Shown piece by piece: positions 12,184 through 22,157 of a DNA stretch of 64,000 nucleotides (its first letter is position 1; every line of letters starts with the position of its first letter). A program made the translations under genes and the position numbers. The stretch comes from Siphonodentalium dalli (lineage: Eukaryota > Mollusca > Scaphopoda > Gadilida > Siphonodentaliidae), in the NCBI GenBank assembly GCA_032622095.1, contig CP136069.1, forward strand, positions 202,474,690-202,538,689, given 5' to 3'. The notes under the pieces are model-generated. The model was not told where the DNA came from. It saw nothing but the letters and a program-made list of their open reading frames with translations, and ran no database searches.

Positions 12184-12855
12184 TTATAATTATGTTTAAA
12201 AGAGCCATTTCCCCAAGCAATCACGAAATTTTCCGAAGTTTATATTCAGATGAGTCACATGACCGATGAGCCCAATTTTTTGACATCATCGTAGTCTGGT
12301 CACGGAGATCTCTGAAACTGGTGGCTTATTATTTATATATTTTTCAGTTTATCTATTATACAATTGGAATGGGACTTGGATCATTTTAACCACAAGCATA
12401 AGGGCTTTCCGATTGCATTTAGTGGTTTCTATGCCGAATAAGTCCTAAAGTTAATATATACATGTGTAGTTACTGTACGATAAAGACAGTGAAATATCCA
12501 GGGATTTTTTGGGGACACCTGTTTTGGGCAATGATATGCCAAAGGCATACCGGTATCCCAAAGACATGAGCGAGGGACGTTCGGGAGGAAGTATAGATCT
12601 GCAGATGGTGTGGGAGGGGGTCTCCCCTCGAATTTTTTAAAAATCCAATGCATTGAGAGCTATTAAATCTAGAGCTCTTGGGGTCAATATTTTGAATTTT
12701 GCAGAGAGTTCACTTTGATCAAGTTTCTGGAATTTTTTTTATATACAGTATGTATGGATTGGAAATGCTTATAAGTTATTGTCAGATATCTTTTTGTTCA
12801 ATGGATTATGCTTCTACTGCTTGAAATGAGACCATTATCACTGTAATTCATATAA

Positions 12856-13230
12856 GGCGACACCAATTTTTAAATCTGGTTTACGAACACCTCCTACAAC
12901 TTTTTGTCCATTTCATGAAAAAAAAAAAACTGTTTTCTCCCAAAATATTTTACATGCGTACTGATGATCATGTGCTGTCACATCCGGTTCTGCTTATGAT
13001 CATTTACAGATCCATATTTTCATGTATTTCATGACAAGATATGTCTTGTTTGGTTCAGAATTTCATTCAAAAACATTTTTTCACAATTTTTGTAAAATTT
13101 ATGTAAAATTCCACGATTTACTTGATATAAATTGGGGGGACAATCTTTTTTATTTTTATTTTTTTCCCTCCTGCATCTACTTTTTTTCTCCCCACATTAT
13201 TGTAAACCAGACTTAAAAATTGGTGTCGCC
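12856..13230. mobile_element. Harbinger-type MITE, copy 1
   Basis: Perfect-looking ends GGCGACACCAATTTTTAA and its inverse, extended to about 35 bp, with 3-bp duplications TAA (12853-12855 and 13231-13233). 375 bp and about 95 % like copy 2 by eye. The TWA target fits PIF/Harbinger. Confidence 0.82.
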
Positions 13231-13836
13231 TAATAGGCTATTTTCTAAAATTCAAATGAGAGACACATTCATAATATACAGTATGAGTACTAGTAGTACA
13301 GAAATAATGTCTATTAAGTTAAATGTACCGGTAGTAATTGCTAGTAATACTAATCTCTATGTTAATTATTCATTTGGTATTATGAGATCCCACATGATAG
13401 CCAGGTTTACTTGATCAAATTGTCACTGTTCCTGTACTGTATTGTGTAATTTCACTAAAATTTGTTTGAAGTCTCAGAAGGCTTAACTCAAACTATTTGA
13501 AATTTTCACAGATGAAAGCTAGATAAAGCCAAACATACTTATTATTCCAACTGTTAAACTTAAGTTAAATTTTTTGTTTGTAAACTTACATGTCTATTAT
13601 CAATATTACATATAAATATATATCTTGTTATGATATGAATTGGGACCTGAATTAAACAAAAATTGGAGTTTGGGTGCCCAAACCGGTAAACGGTATGAAA
13701 AATGGCCTTGATATGTCCCTGAAAGAACAATCAACACGGTATATAACTGTCTATGTACCAGTATACTATATATACATGTACAATAACTACATGCACATGT
13801 GTATTTATGATGACATAACACACTAGATTTCGCAAA

Positions 13837-13951
13837 TATGTCATGACAGCCACTGTCTGCGTCATGTAGAAACTTACCAACAAGGTAGACAGAACACACC
13901 AAGGTGGGCCCCCGAGAGTCTGTACACGACGTATACAGCGAAAGACATATC
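13837..13951 (-). repeat. 115-bp repeat with splice-like donor, copy 1
   Basis: Shares about 85 % with 14499-14611. On the minus strand both carry ATGTCTT, an open stretch and TTG|GTAAGTTTC. One base is gained here relative to copy 2, so the two copies read in different frames. Confidence 0.7.
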
Positions 13952-14498
13952 ATATTTTTATTGTATAATATGGTCTATTTAATTTGACATATTATTTGAT
14001 ATACTCAGCTATCAAATTCAATAGACCACAATCACCACATGGATAGCGAAAATCTGTTTTTGTTGCATTGGCAAACGCATTATGTTTTATAGATATTTCT
14101 GCTATAACAGTAATGTTTGCATAAAAATGACTTAGCATTCAGAATTGCATTACTTGAGATTTGTTAAGAAAGAAAATAAGAACAAAGTCACTTCTGAAAT
14201 GGCTGAATGCCTAAAATTCATGATACCGGTACTTGCGCTTATTATTATTAGAAAGTAATCACGACAAGTTTAACGAGCACATAAAAAACTTCCTGTCTAT
14301 AGTATATACCGGTACAATACTGTAATTATGCACAATGTTTCTATTTACAATAACAAAGGTGGGACATATCTACAAATTAATAAGATGTACGGAATGTATT
14401 GAAACAAACTGACTGGTGTGATGTTCACGATATACTATGATTCCCTCAACTTGCAATCTAAACATGAATAGAAGAAATGGCACTCAAGAATCAACAAA

Positions 14499-14611
14499 TG
14501 TCACGACGGCCGCTATCTACGTCGTGTAGAAACTTACCAACTAGGTAGACAAAGCCCACCACGGTGAGCCCCGAGAGTATGTACACAACGTATACAGCAG
14601 AAGACATATCT
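14499..14611 (-). repeat. 115-bp repeat with splice-like donor, copy 2
   Basis: Minus-strand ATG at 14609-14611 opens 22 codons (hydrophobic, VYVVYILSG) to the donor GTAAGT after a phase-1 G. The phase would fit gene A exon 10580-10780, but a hydrophobic leader is unexpected there; the link is unproven. Confidence 0.5.
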
Positions 14612-14879
14612 AGAAACGTATGAGAATACTAGTAGCATTCACATATATTTTAGTGGTGACTAAACATTACATACACAAATGGTCGAAAGATGTATTCAGG
14701 ATTGCATACATACCCATGTAAATTTAATTTGTTTTACTACGATATAAACTTATTGCGCATTAATATTCAAATTATAGTGGTCTCGGTATCACCCCCCCCA
14801 CCAGTCAACAATGGCGGCAATATGGAGACAATACCGAGGCATCTACCGTATCAATGCACAGAAGTTATGGTCTAAATAA

Positions 14880-15311
14880 ATTGGTCTAAATGTCCACATG
14901 TACATGGATTGTTACCGTACATCCAGTTACATCCAATGTCCTGAACTACGGTATATACCCCCGGTATTTGCCAATATACATTGTACATGTGTAGTTAATC
15001 CGATTTAAATACGAAACTTAAGAATCACAAGAGTTCATTAACACATGTTCAACCACGAATCAGATATGACAGAAGCCTGACAGTTGCACGCATTCCCCGA
15101 CATATTTTCAAGACACACCGTCATCACCACCTATCCATGTTCTGCCAGTGACATGTGCAACTACAGGTACTCGGACCTCGGTTCACAAAGATGGTGATGG
15201 GTTATACCGGTAGGTAGCGTGAACTGAACGATTTCTGTCATATCTGATATTACAATGCTTGTATGCATGTAATCATCTGCCGACATGTACATGTATGGGA
15301 CCTTTTACTTT
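14880..15311. other. Downstream flank of the CACTA-type transposase
   Basis: Expected place for the element's 3' terminus; no CACTA end recognised. Confidence 0.4.
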
Positions 15312-17405
15312 TCATGTATTGTGCAGAAAGGGTAATCCTAAATAATCATCATCAAGAGGCAACAAAACATACTTCTGAGTAACAGAGTTGACAGAAACAT
15401 AAGACATTTCAGAACTAAGATTAGATAGACGATAAATTGATAAGTTGCTAGACTTTGTGGGATATGTGAAAAAGTCTTGCTTTCTTTCAAATATGCTATA
15501 TATAATGAATATTCCACCTACTGTTGAGATAATGTTTCTTATAAGAACAATGTCATCTCTAACCTTAGCACAATTATCTCCAACATTACAAGATAGAAAA
15601 AATTTCTCCAACTGAACACTTTTATATTGTACAAATGTTATCTGACGTGCAAAGGCAGGTACAGGTCCATTAAAATGAGGGTGCAAGACTTTTGGATCAC
15701 TTTGGCTAGAACCGACATGTAACTTTAAAGGAAACTTATTATTTTCAATAGTTCTGTTTATAACTTGTTTCATTGGATGATTTGACTTACGAACTTTGCG
15801 CTTTAGTGCTTGCATAAAATTTTCAAAAGGAAAAGCAGAAAATGAGTCCAAAGGGCCATGAAGTTCAGCATCTTTGGCAAGATGAATAAGGCCATGTACA
15901 TTGTATACCATATTTTCCTTGCCATAGTATTTGCTGAAGTTTTTGAAGAAAGTGAGGAGTAGTTCATGAGCCCATTGGCGCAATTGGCATGAATTATATA
16001 ATGATGGACACACAAGAATGCGAATTGCTACAAACAATAACATGAAATGGTTGTAAAGAGTACTTGGGAAAGGATCAAGAAGTGCCAACACACTTGTGTA
16101 GAGTAGAAACAATCTAAGTTCTGTTGCCTTCCACCTATCTATTTCCCCGAGAGCTCTGGGTTTGCGAGCAAATTCTCGTGGAATGTGCTGCTTTAGCGAT
16201 AGAACATTGTCAGTGATTGATGTAATTACTCTTGCCGGCTGTCTGCAAATGAATGGACCTTTCATCCAAAATCGAATAAGTTTTCGCATTATACCAATGC
16301 ACACAAGATGCATGTAGTCATGAGGGAACGAAGAAACAGGACCAACTTGGAGATTTGCAAATGGAAACGATCGTTTGTGGTGATTCTCCTCATAATCGTT
16401 GCTATCAGAATCATCAGACTCTGGTGGTTTGAAAGAAAGATCAGTTCTCAAATCAGAATTATATGATTGAAATGTCATTCTTCCATCAATGTGGGTACCT
16501 GCGTCAACACATTTGTCGCAACCACTGTAGCCACTATGGGATTTAATTCCTTTTATGAATGCACGAGCTGGCGCATCACAAATGAAACACTTGATTTCAA
16601 AACTGCAATGAGAATCAGCAAACTGATACCCTGTTTGGTACAGCTGATCTGCCTCCTTAATAAAATCTGCAAAATATTCATCAAGGTCATTTGGCTTTGA
16701 ACTACCACAGAATAGGGCAATAATGAAAGGCTGACAGTCCAAATCATGGAATTGTCCTAGGATTGGCCAAAACTGTGTTGAGTTAGATTTGTAGAGTGGA
16801 GTTCCATCAATGTTGACTTTCAGTGACAGTTTGGTGGGTAAACTCAAGTGTTCAGATGACAGTTGTTGGAAGATCTTGTTGATGTGCTCAAGAATCCCAA
16901 AGTAGAAAAATTGTCCACCTCCTAATACAGTAACTGAAGTTGCAGATGGTGTAGAGAGAAGGGTTCGAGGGTCCTTAGGAAGGCTATGTAAATCACCAAT
17001 ATCTTCAACATTTCGCAATATATCAAGAAGTCCACGAATAGCTATATAAGTAATATTATTAGTTTTGGCCCAATCAGAGAGTTTATCATGAACTTGGCAA
17101 TCAGAAGCACTTTGCATGGAATCATTGGAAGTGTCATCCTCTGACTCAGAAGATGAGATGGAACTATAAAAACTTTCATCAAGAGATGAATCAGAGTCAC
17201 AAGAGTCATGGTCTACATGTACCGGTACATGTACTAGAGGTACATGTACACTCGGCTGAGATTCACAGTTTCCTGCATCGTAACTTTCACTATCGGTGGT
17301 TGAATCAGAAGATAAGGGAAGCACTGTTTCATTAGTACATGTAGAGGCACTCTGAATAAACTGAGCACACTGTTCTTGAATTCTCCTACGTTTTGACCAG
17401 GTCAT
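15312..17405 (-). CDS. CACTA/CMC (Tnp2-like) transposase
   Basis: An uninterrupted minus-strand frame. I place the start at the Met at 17403-17405 (MTWSKRRRIQEQ), giving 697 residues; the frame stays open to 17462, but those 19 codons are an out-of-frame reading of duplicated sequence. Using residue numbers from 17462, an RNase-H-like core is marked by D219 (NIDGTPLYKS), D296 (CDAPARAF), the pair C315/C318 (GCDKC), H385 (PHDYMHLVCIG) and E547 (FSAFPFENF), followed by the family motif VYNVHGLIHLAKDAELHGPL. The N-terminus is Ser/Asp/Glu-rich. This matches the Tnp2/DUF4218-type transposases widespread in aquatic animals. Full core and no internal stop suggest a young copy, but terminal inverted repeats were not found. 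Confidence 0.85.
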   Translation of the reverse strand: MTWSKRRRIQEQCAQFIQSASTCTNETVLPLSSDSTTDSESYDAGNCESQPSVHVPLVHVPVHVDHDSCDSDSSLDESFYSSISSSESEDDTSNDSMQSASDCQVHDKLSDWAKTNNITYIAIRGLLDILRNVEDIGDLHSLPKDPRTLLSTPSATSVTVLGGGQFFYFGILEHINKIFQQLSSEHLSLPTKLSLKVNIDGTPLYKSNSTQFWPILGQFHDLDCQPFIIALFCGSSKPNDLDEYFADFIKEADQLYQTGYQFADSHCSFEIKCFICDAPARAFIKGIKSHSGYSGCDKCVDAGTHIDGRMTFQSYNSDLRTDLSFKPPESDDSDSNDYEENHHKRSFPFANLQVGPVSSFPHDYMHLVCIGIMRKLIRFWMKGPFICRQPARVITSITDNVLSLKQHIPREFARKPRALGEIDRWKATELRLFLLYTSVLALLDPFPSTLYNHFMLLFVAIRILVCPSLYNSCQLRQWAHELLLTFFKNFSKYYGKENMVYNVHGLIHLAKDAELHGPLDSFSAFPFENFMQALKRKVRKSNHPMKQVINRTIENNKFPLKLHVGSSQSDPKVLHPHFNGPVPAFARQITFVQYKSVQLEKFFLSCNVGDNCAKVRDDIVLIRNIISTVGGIFIIYSIFERKQDFFTYPTKSSNLSIYRLSNLSSEMSYVSVNSVTQKYVLLPLDDDYLGLPFLHNT
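16684..17260. repeat. 577-bp direct repeat, copy 1
   Basis: Pairs with 17399-17975 with no indel and two substitutions visible. The 138 bp between the copies (17261-17398) encode the unique N-terminus of the transposase. Confidence 0.93.
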
Positions 17406-17975
17406 TTGGCTTTGAACTACCACAGAATAGGGCAATAATGAAAGGCTGACAGTCCAAATCATGGAATTGTCCTAGGATTGGCCAAAACTGTGTTGAGTTA
17501 GATTTGTAGAGTGGAGTTCCATCAATGTTGACTTTCAGTGACGGTTTGGTGGGTAAACTCAAGTGTTCAGATGACAGTTGTTGGAAGATCTTGTTGATGT
17601 GCTCAAGAATCCCAAAGTAGAAAAATTGTCCACCTCCTAATACAGTAACTGAAGTTGCAGATGGTGTAGAGAGAAGGGTTCGAGGGTCCTTAGGAAGGCT
17701 ATGTAAATCACCAATATCTTCAACATTTCGCAATATATCAAGAAGTCCACGAATAGCTATATGAGTAATATTATTAGTTTTGGCCCAATCAGAGAGTTTA
17801 TCATGAACTTGGCAATCAGAAGCACTTTGCATGGAATCATTGGAAGTGTCATCCTCTGACTCAGAAGATGAGATGGAACTATAAAAACTTTCATCAAGAG
17901 ATGAATCAGAGTCACAAGAGTCATGGTCTACATGTACCGGTACATGTACTAGAGGTACATGTACACTCGGCTGAG
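17399..17975. repeat. 577-bp direct repeat, copy 2
   Basis: Upstream copy on the coding strand; it ends abruptly at a G-rich tract (17972-18009). Confidence 0.93.
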
Positions 17976-18009
17976 GGGGGGGGAGGGGGATTTGGGGGGG
18001 GGGGTTTGG
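17972..18009 (+). other. G-rich tract, quadruplex-capable
   Basis: Three long G runs separated by 'a' and 'attt', then 'tttggg'. It lies exactly at the edge of the duplicated transposase segment and would be read as poly-Pro on the minus strand. Confidence 0.7.
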
Positions 18010-18786
18010 GCAAGTTTTATAGGTACCGGTATCATCAGTGTCTGACATCAGAGTTATGGCAAGTATCATGACTTGTGAAGTTTTGTTGCTTTAAAGTTTA
18101 ATCAAACCAAACTCGGCAAACTTGACAATAAGAGTACTGTCCCTTTAGATCCAAATAAAATGTTGACGACCCCCGCCTAGAACTTACAGAGAATACTCCT
18201 TACACCAGCAGATTCTAAAGTTTACGGCAATCGTACAGTGTATTCAGACTGGTCGGCACAGCATGAAAGATTAAAATTAATTTTTAAAAGTCTGATGTAA
18301 CATTGTGCTGCCATTCCCGGGATATATTTTTAATTTCAAATAGATCAAAGATCGGTGCCACATTTTCTGTGATGATTACAATGTTTTGAATGCTACGCAT
18401 ATAAGTCGTTTGATTGATTGAGTCAATACTGGTACATAAATATTAATAAATTGAGCTACATGTACCTGTATTAATTCCCGTTCGTCATTCTGTTAATTCA
18501 TTCGACACGACTACATGCCCAATATCGTAATGCTACTGGTAGGTACCACAAGCATTAAATACATGTATTTCAGTGTAATTTAAATAAATACGTGTAAGTT
18601 ATTTATGAAATTATGTAAAATTATGCTGAAATCTTTAATGCACACGGTTAGTTGAAATAACACTCTTACAGTGAACATGACCAAAGTTGTTACCTGAACG
18701 AGTAATTGAGCATGTGCAGTGAACATGTCCTGTTATTTCATGTTTCCTATTTTCAATGTTGCTTGTGAAACATACGGTGCAGTGAT

Positions 18787-19495
18787 GTAAACCAAACCGC
18801 TATCATGCATCTGTGCAAAAAAGTCGTCATGAAATTTTCAGAATGACTATTTTAACAGATCAAAATTCCCTAAATGTTGGTCGGCTAGTTAAGATGAACA
18901 TTTCAACTATTAAACTGAGTAATTACCAAAAAAATTATTGTGGTTGAAAGTCTTTATCTCAGCACCAACAAATTACATTCTGTTTATGTCTGACAATTTC
19001 CATAAAGAGCTGACAGCTTGTAACACAATGTACATATTGGTCATTAGCATAATTTAGTTTACCACATATTTTTACGGGAAAAGATAGTAATATACAAGAT
19101 TGTATTCAAAACCACTCTACGATAATATATCGTACCATAGATCAATTTACATCATGCCGTTAGTTCAGATAAAAATACAGCGCATGAATCCGACTAGAAT
19201 TTACTTATTATTTACTTCCGCGTTCCTAATATGGGATCCCAAATTAGGGAGTCAGATGTCAACACTGGAGAAATGTGTTTATGTTTGAAAAATAGGCTCA
19301 AATAACACTATTTTAATAATGGTGAGTATGGAAACGATTGAATTTGATAGTTGAAATGTTGATGTTGAATAGCCCACCAATACCATTAATTGGGGAATTT
19401 TTATCTGTTAAAATGTGAGCCCATCTGGAAATTCCAGGTAGATCTTTTTGTACACAATTAGCTCTGATGTAAACAGAGATAGCGGTTTGGTTTAC
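18787..19495. mobile_element. Foldback palindrome
   Basis: Ends 'gtaaaccaaaccgctatc' and its inverse; 'aacatttcaactat' and 'gatagttgaaatgtt' pair further in. The right end overlaps a tandem duplication (19451-19654). Confidence 0.65.
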
Positions 19496-19654
19496 ATAAG
19501 ATGGAAGCTTAGATTAGTGTAGTCCTGCTTACAAGACTCATCTGGCAAGTACACAAATAGCTCTGATGTACGGTAAACAGCGATAGTGGTTTGGTTTACA
19601 TAAGATGGAAGCCTAGATTAGTGTAGTCCTGCTTACAAGACTCATCTGGTAAGT
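19451..19654. repeat. Two 99-bp direct repeats
   Basis: The unit from 'tacacaattagctctgatgt' to 'catctggcaag' is repeated from 19550 with a few changes and a 5-bp insertion ('acggt' region). An inverted partial copy lies at 19996-20043. Confidence 0.8.
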
Positions 19655-20237
19655 ACTGCGTAGTTATCATTGCCATCCAGACAAGAAATGTTGCGAAATA
19701 AAATACATTTAAATATATACATGTAGACTTCAAATAAAGCGAAGTGAATAGATCGACAGCCGACATTGTTGTTGACATCGCGAGAATGTTGCATTGTGGG
19801 ATTTGTCTAATTTGACTAGATGTTCGGATTGTTGTTTTTATCGAAAGCACGTACCCCGTTTCCAGCAGAAATTTTTAATGATAAAAAATAAATCAACGTG
19901 TGATACATGTACCCAGTCATGTTAAGTAACTGTTAATATTCACATTGAAGATGGGCAAGTGCATTATAAATATCAGAATTTCGAAATGGCACTTGCCAGA
20001 TGAGTCTTGTACTTACATGTAAGCAGGACTAGGATTACTGTACATCATAAATAAACCACTTTTATTAATATTATACTGTTTAATATTTGGAAACAAAACA
20101 TGTATTTTAGTTTTATCTGTGTTTTATTCGCTAATAAACCTTGCAAATCGAGTTTCATAAAAATGATGACAGAATGATAATAAATACCGGTAATAATAAT
20201 AAATATATACTACAAATACCGGTATATAAATGATTAA

Positions 20238-20713
20238 AGGTACTCAATCCGATAAAACTCCTCTCTTTACTATTTCAATGGCTTCGGGGGTCAAAAATAT
20301 TTGATTCGAGTCGAGGAAGTCACCCATCAAAGCTCAGATTTGTTAGATATCGATTTTAGAAATATATTATTTTTCATTATCTGGAATACTTTCTGGCCCA
20401 GATCTCAGTCAAAATTGCGTTATTATTAGCACTTGATTTTAGAGTTATCCATCCTTGTCTGTTTGAATAGAGTTTGTGTACAAATCTCGAGCAGGATACG
20501 AAATTGACGGCAATTATTAGTACTCATCTCGAGAACATAACAAATTTCAAAAATCAATATCTAATAACTCTGAGCTTTGTTTGATGGGTTCCTCGACTCG
20601 AATCAAATATTTTTTACCCCAAAGCCAAAGAAATAGTAATATAGGACCCTCTGATCGGATTGTTGTTGTTGGAATCTGTTGAGATGGGGACCCTCTGTTC
20701 GGATTGAGTACCT
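20238..20713. mobile_element. TTAA-flanked palindromic MITE
   Basis: Ends AGGTACTCAATCCGAT and ATTGAGTACCT with TTAA at 20234-20237 and 20714-20717. Arms of about 120 bp (to 20360 and from 20540) pair imperfectly. The right arm carries a small duplication of 'gaccctctg-tcggattg'. Confidence 0.75.
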
Positions 20714-20720
20714 TTAAACA

Positions 20721-21598
20721 AAGGATTGCAACTAGTAGATCAGTGATTCTGACCTCATTTTTAATTATGACACGAAATTAGGAAGTACTACCCGGTAGTA
20801 TATAGCGATCATATTATTGATAGCATTGACCTCCAGATACATTGTTGTTCTATTGCGACTATTATACCGGTACATGTACATCAATCTGACCGTCTGACTT
20901 ACGCTTGTTCTCGTATTAATAATTTCACCTTATTTTCTGTTTATAACCCAACCATAGCAGGTTTCATTTGCGAGATACAATTCTACTCCTCTCACGTAGG
21001 CAGCCGCGGACGGCGATTATTGCAATACGATAGGGGAATATTTTGATATTCGTACTCAGATATCATAACTTTTTGTACCTACTAGTACTAGTAGCTTGTC
21101 TGGCCTACAGTTTGAGGGAAAAATGGCTAATTTGGATTTACTAGTACCGGGTATTTCGAGTTACATATTTATCACCCCATGTACCGGTATTATTCTTTTT
21201 TGTGAAAATAAAATAAAATATGTTGAAGGTGCTACATTAAATTTATGAAGCATGAAATTAGCCCCAGAGTATGTTTAATAGGTTTATTATAGTTACACTA
21301 TGCACAAGGTGTTCCTCTATGGTAATGTATTGCGATAATCGCTGACCATCCGCGGCTGCCTACATGTATTTGACAGGATCAGATTTGTATCTTGCAATTG
21401 AAACCTGCTAAAGTGGTATGGTTGGGTTATAAACCAAAAATAGGGTAAAATCATTAATACGAGAACATAGTCACAGACGGGTCAGATTGATGTATAATAG
21501 TCGCAATAACAATGTATCTGGAGGCCACGGCTACTTCCTAATTTCATGTCATAACTAAAAATGACATCATATATAAATCACTAATTTCAATCCTATTC
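20721..21598. mobile_element. Foldback palindrome
   Basis: Left arm 20721-21033 and right arm 21327-21598 are inverted copies (for example 'ggaggcc' and 'attgtatctggaggtc' regions, and 'gcagccgcggacgg' against 'ccatccgcggctgcc'). It lies four bases from the TTAA element 20238-20713. Confidence 0.75.
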
Positions 21599-22157
21599 TC
21601 TTTATTTGTATATAATTTACATACCGGGTTTAATCTATATATACCGGTATATATATAAGAGGGAGGTAAAGTGAAAACATTTGAATGGGGAATTCAGTGT
21701 TGAGAAAAGATTGATCAAACCTTACAAAGTGCAGGTGATCATATACTTTTTGGAAAGTTTGAATACCGGTACTTATTCTAGTGTTGACGGATAGCGAAAT
21801 TTAGATTTTCATCCCAGGGTGGATATTATTTGACATCTAATTTATTAATTATTAAAAAGTAGGTCAGCAGTTTACCATTGTTTACAAAATTTCCATCAAA
21901 TAATGTCACAAAACAAAACAAAAATAAAAAAACTGCTTCGCCTTGTCACTAGATATATGCTCAGATATTCCAACAGAACATGAAGCATTATTCTGCGGTA
22001 ACAGTGCAGTTTGTAATGTAAATATTGAGTAATACCGTCCTTTAAAAGCCAGCCTTGTTAACTAGGATGTAAGTTTGTAACTAACACAGTTGTGACAGTA
22101 CATGTACACTACAAAATCAACATTGAATTTCTCATTAAAATGTTTCCACTTTATCAT

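Larger units (their letters stand above)
17386..18069 (-). pseudogene. Partial duplicate of the transposase N-terminal half
   Basis: A 227-codon frame whose central 577 bp (17399-17975) repeat 16684-17260 at a constant offset of 715 bp. I see two base differences: Ser to Pro in the KLSLKV motif and Tyr to His in NNITYI. It ends four codons after the D219-bearing region and stops at 17386, so it lacks D296, the Cys pair and E547 and cannot be catalytic. Its first 35 or so residues come from unrelated sequence with poly-Pro (from G-runs). Confidence 0.8.

Noticed and set aside
17406-17462. In-frame extension of the transposase to the Met at 17462
   Set aside because: The 19 codons are an out-of-frame reading of the duplicated segment that encodes FHDLDCQPFIIALFCGSSKPND in the other frame; the Met at 17403 fits better.
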